From Mucilaginibacter polytrichastri (GTDB taxonomy: Bacteria; Bacteroidota; Bacteroidia; Sphingobacteriales; Sphingobacteriaceae): a stretch of DNA of 64,000 bases. The position numbers were made by a program, and so were the translations under genes. Every line of letters starts with the position of its first letter. Positions within the stretch are counted from its first letter, which is position 1. The DNA is taken from the NCBI RefSeq assembly GCF_001911425.1, contig NZ_MPPL01000001.1, positions 3,305,283-3,369,282 of the forward strand, given 5' to 3'. The notes under the pieces were generated by a model. The model saw only the letters and a program-made list of their open reading frames with translations, searched no databases and was not told the origin of the DNA. Shown here piece after piece: positions 16,773 through 26,672 of the stretch.

Positions 16773-19055
16773 TTAATATTTAACGGGAGGCAGTATTTCT
16801 GTTCCCCAGGCAGATGGTTTATCATCCATTTCAAGTTGCAGTTCTCCACCTTTTATCACGTCGTCATGTTCTATCCAAGCTTGGTTCAATGGCTTACCAT
16901 TTAAAGTGGCAGATTTTATATATATATTTTTATCAGTTAGATTTTTAGCTGTGATCTTAAAATCCTTACCACTCTCCTGGTGTAATATGCTTTGCTTAAG
17001 TAAAGGCGAGTTGATAAGGTAATACGACTGGCCTGCATTGGGATACAAACCCATCATCTGAAATGCCAGCCATGACGACATAGCACCCGAATCATCATTG
17101 CCCGGTAAACCGAAATGTGAAATGTTATAATTTTGAGCGATGATTTGTCTGATACGTTTACTGCTTAGATCAGGTCGGCCAATCCAGTGATAAAGGCATG
17201 GTGTTAAAAACGATGGCTCATTAGCTACGTTGTAATATTTGTTATCGAACAAAGTATCGAGCCTGCGGCGGAATGCTTCTTTACCGCCGGATTTAGCAAT
17301 CACAACGGGCACCTGATGCGGGATGCTTAATGAATACTCCCACGATGTGGCTTCATAAAAGAAAGCACACCAATGGCATACATACCATGGAAACTCGCGC
17401 GTAAGCGGTGTATACTTAAAAGTAGGATGCTGATTATTAGCCTCTCCATAAGCAATATTATCCAACCAATGTCCCGCTGCATCCTTAGGCATAATAAAGC
17501 CGGTTGCGCCATGATCTTTATAATCATCACGCCATAAGTTACGCCAGTTATCAGCCTGTTTAATAAAACGCTGATAGATTTTTTCTTTTCCTAAACCTTT
17601 GGCAACAATGGCAATACAATAATCATCATAAGCATAATCAAGTGTGCGATTACCAGAGCGCACAAAGTCATACGATACATAACCCAGTTTATTATAGTCT
17701 GTAAGGCCGCCTCTTCCTTCCTTTTCCTCGTTACCGCCCGGTGGCACGGTGGCATCTTTCAGCATGGCTTCTAAAGCCAGGTTATAATCAATGCCGGGTA
17801 GTTTTTTCACATAAGCATCTGCTATTAATACCTCGGCATTGGAGCCGCCCTGTGTACGCCCGTTATAATTACCACTGCGCGAATCTGGCATATAGCCATC
17901 GTGCTTGTAAATATTAAGCAGCGCATTTACGATCTCTGTTTCGCGCTTTGGAGAGATCAAAGTAATTAGCGGATTTGAAGATCTGAAGGTATCCCAGATG
18001 GCATAAAAATCATCATAATAAGGCTTATCAACTGTCCACAACGGGTTTTCACCGGTGCGATCTGCAGGCATTAACATGGTATGATATAACCCTGTATAAA
18101 AGAGCGTTTTCTGCTCCAGGGTGGCATCATCATTAATTTCAATCCGGCTTAAAAGCGCATCCCATTTATTTTGGACACCGCTTAGCACCCGTTCAAAACT
18201 CCAATGTGATATTTCCTGGTCGATATTTTCTTTTGCCTTCAGTTCGCTGATAAAAGAGATCCCGATTTTAACTTTCAGTGTATCAGATAAACTGCTTTTA
18301 AATGCCAACAAGACTCCCGTTTTTTCACCAGAATCGAATTGTTGTTTTTTGCCTGGATAAAGCTTTTCGCCCTTCCAGGTAGTATAGGCTGTAACCGGGC
18401 TATCAAATACCGCATCAAAAAACACGGTATAGGCAGCACCATTATTCCATCCGCCGCGAATACGGCTGTAACCCCTTACTTCATTAGCCGAAACAATTTC
18501 TATTTCAGAACCTACAAATTGCTGGGCCTCGCGGGCATCGGGTTCAGGTTGCTCCCCTAAAAAGAACCCGGCATCGATTTTTAAAGCTTTTTGAGCTTTT
18601 TTAGGATACGTGAACCGGTAAATAGCTGCCCTTTCTGCAGCGGTAATTTCGGCTTTGATATGATCCTTTTTAAGTGTAACCCCATAGTAACCCAAGGCCG
18701 CATGTTCGTTTTCGCGCATGGAAGATTGCTCGGTTTTATTGAGTGCACCCACGAAAGGCATAATCTGGATATTACCATATTTGGGGCCACCGCCTGTGCC
18801 ACTTACATGCACCTGGCTAAAACCGGTAACAGGATTAGGATCGGGCAACCAACCGCTATTGGGGCTAGATGTGCAATCCGGACTTGGTTTGATCATACCA
18901 AAAGGATAAGATGGCCCAATAAAGACACGCCCAAGCCCCTCTGAGCCGATCATTGGATCGACATATTGATGTACCTTTTTTTGCGCATTTACCGATATTC
19001 CCCCGGTGGATGCTGCTATCAACAATAAAGCACTGATTGCCCTGTAAAACGACAT
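16773..19055 (-). CDS. GH92 family alpha-mannosidase
   Basis: This 760-aa protein is exported (signal ending SVNAQ). It has the family landmarks YVDPMIGSEG near the N-terminus (about 31-40), GWLPDPNPVTGFSQVHVSGTGGG, and DGYMPDSRSGN followed by TQGGSNAEVLIADA around residues 386-415. YEATSWEYS has its Glu at 568, in the position of the catalytic acid of GH92 enzymes, and GNDDSG at 652-657 carries the Asp pair proposed as base. GH92 enzymes are Ca-dependent exo-alpha-mannosidases that invert configuration. The gene is 29 bp downstream of the PI-PLC-like gene. It is the enzyme most likely to trim mannose from the substrate of PUL1. Linkage specificity cannot be read from the sequence. Confidence 0.95.
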   Translation of the reverse strand: MSFYRAISALLLIAASTGGISVNAQKKVHQYVDPMIGSEGLGRVFIGPSYPFGMIKPSPDCTSSPNSGWLPDPNPVTGFSQVHVSGTGGGPKYGNIQIMPFVGALNKTEQSSMRENEHAALGYYGVTLKKDHIKAEITAAERAAIYRFTYPKKAQKALKIDAGFFLGEQPEPDAREAQQFVGSEIEIVSANEVRGYSRIRGGWNNGAAYTVFFDAVFDSPVTAYTTWKGEKLYPGKKQQFDSGEKTGVLLAFKSSLSDTLKVKIGISFISELKAKENIDQEISHWSFERVLSGVQNKWDALLSRIEINDDATLEQKTLFYTGLYHTMLMPADRTGENPLWTVDKPYYDDFYAIWDTFRSSNPLITLISPKRETEIVNALLNIYKHDGYMPDSRSGNYNGRTQGGSNAEVLIADAYVKKLPGIDYNLALEAMLKDATVPPGGNEEKEGRGGLTDYNKLGYVSYDFVRSGNRTLDYAYDDYCIAIVAKGLGKEKIYQRFIKQADNWRNLWRDDYKDHGATGFIMPKDAAGHWLDNIAYGEANNQHPTFKYTPLTREFPWYVCHWCAFFYEATSWEYSLSIPHQVPVVIAKSGGKEAFRRRLDTLFDNKYYNVANEPSFLTPCLYHWIGRPDLSSKRIRQIIAQNYNISHFGLPGNDDSGAMSSWLAFQMMGLYPNAGQSYYLINSPLLKQSILHQESGKDFKITAKNLTDKNIYIKSATLNGKPLNQAWIEHDDVIKGGELQLEMDDKPSAWGTEILPPVKY

Positions 19056-19084
19056 ATTTATTTAATTAAAGACTGTATAAATGT

Positions 19085-20179
19085 TTATTTCACCAGAACA
19101 GATGAGGTTGACGACTTACCGGCAAACAATGGATTAAGCCGGAAATATTTGTTACCTGTTTCGAAGTTTACCACATAGTCTGATTTAAAATGGGTGCTTT
19201 TCAAGTAATAATCAGTGGTAATAATTTGCGCGCCAGAGTTGCAGGCAGCAATGAAATCTGATTTATCGTTTGCTCTTGCTTGTTCTGTATCGCCATCGGC
19301 ACGGGTGCGGATGATGTAGCCTTTTTTAACCAATCCTGGTATTTCAGGATCTTTGGGATTATTTCTGATCATCATTGCAGCTTCGGGTGTTCCAGGCACA
19401 GCGTTAGCGAATACTACGCGATCTTTTAAAGATGGATGACCGGCAATGTACATGTCTCTCTTAGTTTCGTGATCATCTAAAACAAAAATAAATTTGCCAC
19501 GGGCTTTTTTTAATGTTGGCCAGTTATCGTGCAATACGGCATCTTCAAGTGTTTTGTATTTTCCACGAACCATATCTGGTGTAATGATCTGGTCTTTACC
19601 CAAATAATCAACCATCTCTTTATCCAAAGCATCAAAAAGCGCAGGGGTAAATTTTTCGGGTTGGGTTGAAGCCGGATTTTTAGGTGTACCGTCTTTGGGT
19701 TCTAAAGTGATAAAAATAGGGTTGTGGTCAGGATGAGCAAGCGACCAATCCCTTAACTGTTTTAAACCATCTTTAAATGTCAGCATGTGACTGCGGAAAT
19801 CAAGATCGATGATATGGAACACTTTAAAGCCAGGTTCCTTCATTTTACCCTCTGGATCAAAATCAGGCTGGTTTTTAACCCAGTCCAGGCCTTTAGGATG
19901 GGCATAACGTCCACCATTTACATCTGCATATACATCAATCTCCAGGTTTAATAAACCCATATTTAATTGATCAGCAATACCGATGTGCTCATAATCTATC
20001 TTGCTGGAAGACACAGAATCTTTTTGCTGAAACAGCTTAAACAAAGCCGGGTCAATAGCTTTTTTATAGCTGTTATGCGAGCCTATTACCTGCACCCTGT
20101 TCATCGGCAGATTATCTGGTGCCGGTTGTTTAATTACCGGCAATGTTAATATAAGCAGGGTGCTTAAAAACGTTTTCAT
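19085..20179 (-). CDS. Secreted PI-PLC-like phospholipase C (Ca-dependent SaPLC1-like)
   Basis: This 364-aa protein has a short signal (MKTFLSTLLILTLPV). The N-terminal active-site phrase VIGSHNSYKK (H35) is followed by LEIDVYADVNGG, with the E and D of the metal site. HIIDLDFRSHM, IFITLEPKDG and KFIFVLDDHE then complete a TIM barrel like that of Ca-dependent phosphatidylinositol-specific phospholipase C from Streptomyces antibioticus. The reaction would cleave phosphatidylinositol (or a glycosylated form) to diacylglycerol and inositol phosphate. It is located directly after susD1 with a hairpin in between. Its place beside a mannosidase is unusual for a glycan locus. Confidence 0.85.
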   Translation of the reverse strand: MKTFLSTLLILTLPVIKQPAPDNLPMNRVQVIGSHNSYKKAIDPALFKLFQQKDSVSSSKIDYEHIGIADQLNMGLLNLEIDVYADVNGGRYAHPKGLDWVKNQPDFDPEGKMKEPGFKVFHIIDLDFRSHMLTFKDGLKQLRDWSLAHPDHNPIFITLEPKDGTPKNPASTQPEKFTPALFDALDKEMVDYLGKDQIITPDMVRGKYKTLEDAVLHDNWPTLKKARGKFIFVLDDHETKRDMYIAGHPSLKDRVVFANAVPGTPEAAMMIRNNPKDPEIPGLVKKGYIIRTRADGDTEQARANDKSDFIAACNSGAQIITTDYYLKSTHFKSDYVVNFETGNKYFRLNPLFAGKSSTSSVLVK

Positions 20180-20196
20180 AAGTATAAATTAAAAGG

Positions 20197-20226
20197 TCAA
20201 CCAGCGGCCTTTAGACCGCTGGTTGA
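20197..20226 (-). promoter_or_regulatory. Stem-loop between susD1 and the first enzyme gene
   Basis: A perfect 11-bp inverted repeat (TCAACCAGCGG, 8-nt loop, CCGCTGGTTGA) lies 29 bp downstream of susD1. On the minus strand it is followed by CCTTTTAATTTA, a weak T-rich run. It could be a partial terminator or an mRNA-stabilising stem that lowers the expression of the downstream enzyme genes relative to susCD. A similar stem lies after susD in PUL2. Confidence 0.75.
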
Positions 20227-20255
20227 ATCAAAAAAAAGTGTATTACATGAAGATT

Positions 20256-21851
20256 TTAATAACCAGGATTTTGCACCAAGTTAGGATTTGTTTTCAATTC
20301 TGTAGATGGGATAGGAAATATTCTCCTGGTAACATCGGTATTTAATTTTAAAACATCATTAGGTAATGGATACTCTTTCTCGAACAATCCATAACGAATC
20401 AGGTCGTTCCGGCGCCATGCCTCCCATGATAATTCGCGAGCGCGCTCGTCTAAAAGGCCTGTCAGATCTATTGAAGAAGCAAATTGAGCACCGGCACGCG
20501 CACGCAACTTATTTACCAAGGTAAGCGGGTCTTGCATTTGGCCATTTACTGTTGTAGCCGAAGCGCCACGTAATATAGCTTCCGCCTTCATTAAATAAAC
20601 ATCTGCCAGGCGAAACACCGGCACGTCATTACCGTTTAAACGCGTGGCTTGTATAATAGCAGGATCCGGGTAATATTTAATCGACCTTACACCTTCTGCC
20701 TGACTGGCAATGGTATTACCAACATCCATCGGTTTAGGCGGTACCAGGATAAGATCCGGGGTTATTACAACCTGTGTAGTCGTGTTCGGATAATAAACCG
20801 GTTGGGGGGTAAAGCCACCATTACCGTCAGGATAAAACTGAGGGCCAACCAGCCATGTTTTAGTACGTGCATCACCGGGTATGTTAAATCGGTTATAAAA
20901 TTCGGGCGTGGTGCTCATGGCTATACTTAGCCCTACATTAAAGCCGTAAGCCTGCGCTAAATAATAAAAGAAACCAAAACGTGTAAATTGATTGCCCGGA
21001 ATTTGCTGATCGTAAGGAATAGCAAATATGGTTTCATTTACCTGCGGACCGTTGGTTGGTAAAAATATATCCCTGAATTTACCATCTAATGTGTAATTAG
21101 GGTTTTTCTGAACACTATCTGCCATGGTAACCACATCCTGGTAGCGGGTTGTACCTGTGTAAACACCGGCATTTAAATACATTTTCTCCAAAAGTGCAAA
21201 TACCATTCCCTTAGTTGGCCTACCGTATTGAAGCGTATTGGTTGACAGCGTATTGGTTTTAGAAGGTAATTGTTGCAAAACTGAAAGTAATTCACTTTCT
21301 ATAAACTGAAAAACTTTTGCTCTTGGTTGATTTGCCGGAGGAGTAGCTACCGGGAATGTTGTGATGATTGGAACGTTACCATACAAATCCATCATAAAAT
21401 AATAATACAAAGCCCTCATCGCCTTAATTTCTGCGGTATAAGAGGCCTTTAAAGTAGCCGAAGAGTTTGAACCGTCAATTACGGTTAACAGACGGTTACA
21501 GGTATTTATACCACTAAAGCCCCACTGCCATATCCCAATTACGTTTGGATGATCAAACGTCCAGCTATGATAGTGTAACTGCCTGTATTGGCCGCCGTCG
21601 TCAAAGTTACCATCGCGTGCCGGTATAATGGCTTCGTCTGTAGATAACTCTTGCATACGCCAGTAATTTACGGCAAAGCTTGACGACAAGTTAGAATAGA
21701 TAGTTCCTACCAGGGCAGTATAATCAGCTGTAGTAGACGGGAAATTAGACTTTACATATTGCGACTCAACAGGTACATCTAATTTTTTGCAAGCATTTAT
21801 GACAGTTATTACTGTAAATGCTGCTATTAATAAGTATATTTTCTTTTTCAT
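20256..21851 (-). CDS. SusD/RagB family outer-membrane lipoprotein (PUL1, second pair)
   Basis: This 531-aa protein has lipobox INAC (near residue 21). It follows the SusD plan: KKLDVP after the lipid Cys, a TPR-bearing N-terminal region, the SusD-like central region (RRNDLIRYGLFEKE), and the family C-terminal phrase (FPIPSTELKTNPNLVQNPGY). It is a glycan-binding partner of the SusC immediately upstream (26-bp gap). It is paralogous to the SusD at 25077-26669: both share LHYHSWTFDH/LHYHSWTIDH and QWGFS. Confidence 0.95.
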   Translation of the reverse strand: MKKKIYLLIAAFTVITVINACKKLDVPVESQYVKSNFPSTTADYTALVGTIYSNLSSSFAVNYWRMQELSTDEAIIPARDGNFDDGGQYRQLHYHSWTFDHPNVIGIWQWGFSGINTCNRLLTVIDGSNSSATLKASYTAEIKAMRALYYYFMMDLYGNVPIITTFPVATPPANQPRAKVFQFIESELLSVLQQLPSKTNTLSTNTLQYGRPTKGMVFALLEKMYLNAGVYTGTTRYQDVVTMADSVQKNPNYTLDGKFRDIFLPTNGPQVNETIFAIPYDQQIPGNQFTRFGFFYYLAQAYGFNVGLSIAMSTTPEFYNRFNIPGDARTKTWLVGPQFYPDGNGGFTPQPVYYPNTTTQVVITPDLILVPPKPMDVGNTIASQAEGVRSIKYYPDPAIIQATRLNGNDVPVFRLADVYLMKAEAILRGASATTVNGQMQDPLTLVNKLRARAGAQFASSIDLTGLLDERARELSWEAWRRNDLIRYGLFEKEYPLPNDVLKLNTDVTRRIFPIPSTELKTNPNLVQNPGY

Positions 21852-21877
21852 TTTGATTACAATGTTTGACTAAACTT

Positions 21878-24800
21878 TTAAAATGATGCGTTTACGCCGA
21901 ACAAAAACGTGCGCGTTTTAGGGTAATAGTTATTATTATCTATACCTGGGGTTAAGCCACCAATATTTACTTCAGGATCTATACCCTTGTATTTAGTGAT
22001 TACGAAGATATTGTTGCCCGAAAGGTAAAATCTGATGCTTTTAATAGCCTGAACTTTAGGCTTGATGGTATAACCAAGGGTTGCATTATCCAAACGTAAA
22101 TACGCGCCGCTTTCCAGGTAACGATCTGAAATTAAATAAGCATTGATATCTTTATAAGACTCGCCTAATGTATACGTTGGGATATTTTGAAGTTTAGCAT
22201 CGGCCGGGTTATTTAAACTGGCCAGCGTAGCATTTAATATCTTATTACCCATTACACCGCGTACTAAAAAATTTAAGTCAAAATTCTTGTAATAGAATGT
22301 ATTGCTCCAGCCGTATATAAGCGATGGTTGTGCATTACCTGCTATGCGCTGATCTGTTGTTAATGGTTGCGTAGCTATTGTGTTGCCTGCGGCATTTAAA
22401 TAAGTACTTACCCCTGCTGCATTTTTACCCATGTAGTGCCACAGGTAATAGGTACCCAAAGCGTAACCAGGCTGTACAATTTGACTAAAATTGCCCGACT
22501 GGCCTTTACCACCTAATTGGGCAGTATAAAATTGTGGCAAGTTAAACTGTCCGTTTGAAAGGCTTTCAATAACGTTTTTATTGTGCGATGCATTAATGGA
22601 GGTTTTCCAGGTAAAATCTTTTGTTTTTACCGGCGTGCCTGTTAATACCACCTCAATACCCGAGTTTTTTATTTTACCTGCATTGGCTGTGATTGTAGGT
22701 ACAAAATATTGTGTTAATGAAACCGGATACTGGTCATAAATTAAATCGGAGGTTTTTTTGATGTAGTAATCTACCGAACCTGTAATACGGTTTTTAAACA
22801 ACCCGAAATCAACACCAATATTTGTTGTTCCTGTACTTTCCCATTTCAAATCGGGGTTCTCATTTCTAACCGGCCCAATGGAGTTGGTTACATTCCCGTT
22901 ATACACAAACTTACTGCTTGACTGGGAACCATAAACCAATATGGAGCTAAAAGCATTAAAACCTACGCTATTACCAGATACTCCATAACCACCCCTTAAT
23001 TTCAGATCACTAAACACAGGAGCCTTCTTCATAAAATCTTCGTCGATAATCCTCCACCCTACAGACACTGCAGGAAATAACCCGTACCGATGATTGGCTC
23101 CAAATGCAGAGGAACCATCATCACGTAAAGATGCCTGAAACAGATATTTATCGGCAAATTGGTATTGTACCCTACCGTAATAAGAAATAAGCCTTAACGT
23201 AGAAATGGGGTTATTATCAAAAGCTATTTGCGATAAAGAAGAAGGGTTTGATAAAAACAGATTGTTATACGTTAAATTATCGTTCGAGAAGTTTTGACTT
23301 TGTACGCCGAATCCATCATTGGTACGGTTTTGCTGGTAAGAGTAACCTGCCAATAATTTGATTACATGCTTACCAAACATTTTATCGTAATTAAAATACG
23401 ACTCAACAATTGTATTGGTGTTTAAATAAGCAGTGCGCTTGGCAACCCCGTTTAAATTTACGGCCAAACCAGACTGACTGTTTAAATAACTATTAGCATT
23501 AGTTTGATCGCGCTGTGTTGATCCACTTATAGTAAACTTTAAGCCACTTAATATATCAACCTGTGCAATACCATTTATTAATGTTTTGTTGCTGGTGTTT
23601 TTTATGGTGTTATTATTTAATAACGATAGCGGGTTTAGCGTTCCGCTACCTGTACGCTGATAGTTTTCTTTATAGCTGCCATCAGGGTTAAAGGGGCTCA
23701 CTGTAGGCAAATAAAATAACATACCAGGTAAAATATATTGCTGGTAAATATCATTATCAGTACTGTTGCTATTCGTAACACTTAAATTTAATTTTAAGCG
23801 ATTATCAAAAAAACGCTGGTTAACATAGCCACGGTAAATGGTACGCTCAAGTGAGCTGCGTTTAAGCACGCCTTCGTTTTTAAAATAGTTTACGCTGGCG
23901 CCATATTCGGCATTGTCTGATGCGCCGCTGTAAGAAAGGTTATGATTTTGAGAGTAGCCCTTTCTTTCTACTAAATTCTGCCAGTTTGTATTGGAGCCAT
24001 CATCATCAAGTGGTTTCGCCAATGCAGCTACGCCGTTATCTGATAAATATTTACGCAACTGATCGGCACTAAGCATATCAATTTTCTTAGAAACATCCTG
24101 AACAGAGCCGTAGCCACTGTAATTTAACCTGGTTTGCCCGGCCTTAGATTTTTTTGTTGTAATAATAATTACACCGTTAGCAGCCCGCGAGCCATAAATA
24201 GCGGTTGAAGATGCATCTTTTAAAACATCTATACTTTCGATATCGGCCGGAGCCAAAACATCTATAGATGCACCAGGCACTCCATCAATTACATAAAAAG
24301 GCTCCTGGGCCCCATTGTCTGTACGTATCGTAGAAGGGCCTCTTAATATCACAGCAGGAGCAGCATTCGGATCGCCGCTTTTTGTAATATTTAAACCTGC
24401 TACTTTACCTTGTAGTAATTCCGCCGGTGTAGTGGTTACGCCTACATTAAATTCATCTGCCTTAATAGAAGTAATAGCGCCTGTTATATCCTTTTTACTG
24501 GATGTTCCATAGCCAATTACCACTACTTCTTTAAGGCCTTTGGAATCGGCCACTAAAGTAACGTTGATTACTTTTTTGTTGCCAACAATTTCTTCTTTGG
24601 GTACAGAACCTACAAATGTAAACCTGAGTACATCGGCGGGGCTTTTTACAGAAATAGTGTAAGCGCCATTATTACCGGTTGTAGTTGCCTGGTTCGTACC
24701 TTTAATTGATACAGTAACACCAGGCAGTGTTGCGTTGTTCTCGTCTGTAACGATACCTTTAACTGTGCCTGTGTTTTGGGCAAACAAAGTTGTAGTTAGT

Positions 24801-24886
24801 TGCATAAGCAGCAGCAGCAGCATAAGTGCTGTCTTTGTTGCAACGCTGCAAAATGGCCTTAAAAATAAGGGGTACATTTTTTTCAT
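21878..24886 (-). CDS. SusC/RagA TonB-linked outer-membrane transporter (PUL1, second pair)
   Basis: This 1002-aa protein has a long signal (about 36 residues, ending FAQ), an N-terminal carboxypeptidase-regulatory-like beta-sandwich (TVKGIVTDENNATLPGVTVSIKG) and a TonB box-like VVIGYGT region. The plug motif (VAGLNITKSGDP, PAVILRGPSTI, PFYVIDGVPGASIDVLAPADIESIDVLKDASSTAIYGSRAANGVIIITTK pattern) and a beta-barrel end at NASF. It imports oligosaccharides or glycolipid fragments with energy from TonB. There is no STN signalling domain before the carboxypeptidase-like domain. It sits 190 bp downstream of the first susD gene, so it may have its own promoter. Confidence 0.95.
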   Translation of the reverse strand: MKKMYPLFLRPFCSVATKTALMLLLLLMQLTTTLFAQNTGTVKGIVTDENNATLPGVTVSIKGTNQATTTGNNGAYTISVKSPADVLRFTFVGSVPKEEIVGNKKVINVTLVADSKGLKEVVVIGYGTSSKKDITGAITSIKADEFNVGVTTTPAELLQGKVAGLNITKSGDPNAAPAVILRGPSTIRTDNGAQEPFYVIDGVPGASIDVLAPADIESIDVLKDASSTAIYGSRAANGVIIITTKKSKAGQTRLNYSGYGSVQDVSKKIDMLSADQLRKYLSDNGVAALAKPLDDDGSNTNWQNLVERKGYSQNHNLSYSGASDNAEYGASVNYFKNEGVLKRSSLERTIYRGYVNQRFFDNRLKLNLSVTNSNSTDNDIYQQYILPGMLFYLPTVSPFNPDGSYKENYQRTGSGTLNPLSLLNNNTIKNTSNKTLINGIAQVDILSGLKFTISGSTQRDQTNANSYLNSQSGLAVNLNGVAKRTAYLNTNTIVESYFNYDKMFGKHVIKLLAGYSYQQNRTNDGFGVQSQNFSNDNLTYNNLFLSNPSSLSQIAFDNNPISTLRLISYYGRVQYQFADKYLFQASLRDDGSSAFGANHRYGLFPAVSVGWRIIDEDFMKKAPVFSDLKLRGGYGVSGNSVGFNAFSSILVYGSQSSSKFVYNGNVTNSIGPVRNENPDLKWESTGTTNIGVDFGLFKNRITGSVDYYIKKTSDLIYDQYPVSLTQYFVPTITANAGKIKNSGIEVVLTGTPVKTKDFTWKTSINASHNKNVIESLSNGQFNLPQFYTAQLGGKGQSGNFSQIVQPGYALGTYYLWHYMGKNAAGVSTYLNAAGNTIATQPLTTDQRIAGNAQPSLIYGWSNTFYYKNFDLNFLVRGVMGNKILNATLASLNNPADAKLQNIPTYTLGESYKDINAYLISDRYLESGAYLRLDNATLGYTIKPKVQAIKSIRFYLSGNNIFVITKYKGIDPEVNIGGLTPGIDNNNYYPKTRTFLFGVNASF

Positions 24887-25076
24887 AGATGCTAATTGTT
24901 AATTTGATTTTTGAGCTTTAAGAGATTGTTTCAATAATTAATTGCTTATCGATAGTTATTATTTACAACCAATACGCCTATTGAAACCCTTGCCCCTACT
25001 GCTTAACAATTATTTAATACACACCTGCAAAACACCCCATTACGTTACAATGAGGATACATATAAGAGTCTTTTTA

Positions 25077-26669
25077 TTAATATCCCGGGTTTTGCAACAG
25101 CTTTGGGCTAAGCTGGCGCTGAATTGCCGGGATGGGATAAATGCGGTGATTGGGGTTAGCATCTGTTTTGTAGCCCCATTGATTTTCCCATTTTCCGAAA
25201 CGGATCAAATCGTTTCTGCGCCATCCCTCAAAGGCCAGTTCTCGCCCGCGTTCGTCCAATATGGTTTGAAGATCTATTTGTAACAAAGCCCCGGCACCAG
25301 AACGGGCACGTACCTGGTTTAGTAAGCCCAAAGGCGTTTCGCCATAGGTTGAATTAGCTCCCCTTAATATGGCTTCTGCTTTGGTCAGCATTACATCGGC
25401 CAGCCTGAAAACCGGCACGTCGTTGCTTTGGTTACGATCTGTAGATGTTTTATCCGGGAAGAACTTATTATTACGATAACCCTTTGCTTTACCAAGCTCA
25501 TCATTACCTACATCGAGTTTGGCAGGATCAACCGTAGGATCGAGGGTTAGGTTAGGGGTAAATTCCAACTGATAATTAACCAGGGTGCTTGCATCTGCAC
25601 CTCTATAGGTTTGATCGAGCCCGGCTTTTGTAGTTTGTATAATGATGGGGTTACCCAGATTATCATACTGTTTACCAACCAACCATTGTTTGTTACGTGC
25701 ATCAGCCGGGTCGTTATATAAGTTATAAAACGCGGGTAATGTTGCCATCGGGTTGCTCGGGATAAAAGGGATGCCGTACTTGTCCTTCAAAGCGGTATGC
25801 AGGCTATATCTGGCGAAATATTGCCCTTTAGCTTGAATATTATCATAAGGAATGGCAAAAATAAAATCCCTTATCTGCGGGCCGTTATCAATGTTAAACA
25901 TAGCAATGTAATTGGCATCCAGTAAAAAGTTTTTGCTCTGTATAATGCTATCGCACATGGTAACGGCATCATTATACCTCGGTGTGCCGGTATAATATTC
26001 GGCGTTGAGATACATTTTGGCCAATAAGGCAAAAGCCATCCAGCGCGTAGGCCTGCCATAAGTAATATTGCCAATGGCTGTGTTTAAGTTTGGTAAGGCA
26101 GCTTTCAGTTCGGTTTCGATATATTGAAAAACCTGACTTCGATTGGTGGTCACCAGATTGGTAGTGTCGCCAAAGTTTTTCAGCAGCGGGATATTACCAT
26201 ACAGATCCATCATCATAAAATTGGCGAATGCGCGGGTTGCACGTATTTCGGCTATGGTAATTTGTTTTGTAGTGTTATCGGGCAGGGTATTAAATAAAGC
26301 GATGATTCGGTTACAGGTGCTAATTTCGCTAAACCCCCATTGCCAGGTTGTGTTTACATGCTCGTGATCTATAGTCCAGCTGTGATAATGCAAATCTCGC
26401 CATTTACCACCATCGTACCAGTTGCCTGCGCGGGCTACAATTACCGCCTCATCGGTACATAACTCCTGCATAAACCAATAAGATTGCGCGTACTGGCTGC
26501 GCAATTGTGTATATACCGGGCCCGATGCCGCAATATATTCGGCCGGTGTTTTCGGGAAATTAGAATTGGTTAATTGCGACTGTACATTAACATCTAACTT
26601 TGTACATGCGGCAAATGCCGCTATGAAACCAATCATCAAACAATATTTAAACTTGGCTATGTACTTCAT
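25077..26669 (-). CDS. SusD/RagB family outer-membrane lipoprotein (PUL1, first pair)
   Basis: This 530-aa protein has lipobox FAAC (near residue 22) and the SusD architecture: QLTNSNFPKTPAEYIAASG, MQELCTDEA, HSWTIDHEHVNTTWQWGFS, a TPR-like middle region with VFQYIETELKAAL, and the C-terminal PIPAIQRQLSPKLLQNPGY. It is paired with the SusC 3 bp upstream. Two SusD paralogs in one locus may bind different parts of the substrate. Confidence 0.95.
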   Translation of the reverse strand: MKYIAKFKYCLMIGFIAAFAACTKLDVNVQSQLTNSNFPKTPAEYIAASGPVYTQLRSQYAQSYWFMQELCTDEAVIVARAGNWYDGGKWRDLHYHSWTIDHEHVNTTWQWGFSEISTCNRIIALFNTLPDNTTKQITIAEIRATRAFANFMMMDLYGNIPLLKNFGDTTNLVTTNRSQVFQYIETELKAALPNLNTAIGNITYGRPTRWMAFALLAKMYLNAEYYTGTPRYNDAVTMCDSIIQSKNFLLDANYIAMFNIDNGPQIRDFIFAIPYDNIQAKGQYFARYSLHTALKDKYGIPFIPSNPMATLPAFYNLYNDPADARNKQWLVGKQYDNLGNPIIIQTTKAGLDQTYRGADASTLVNYQLEFTPNLTLDPTVDPAKLDVGNDELGKAKGYRNNKFFPDKTSTDRNQSNDVPVFRLADVMLTKAEAILRGANSTYGETPLGLLNQVRARSGAGALLQIDLQTILDERGRELAFEGWRRNDLIRFGKWENQWGYKTDANPNHRIYPIPAIQRQLSPKLLQNPGY

Positions 26670-26672
26670 AAG

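Noticed and set aside
18591..18944. 117-codon plus-strand ORF opposite the GH92 gene
   Set aside because: It is antisense to a gene with complete catalytic motifs and has no recognisable domain.
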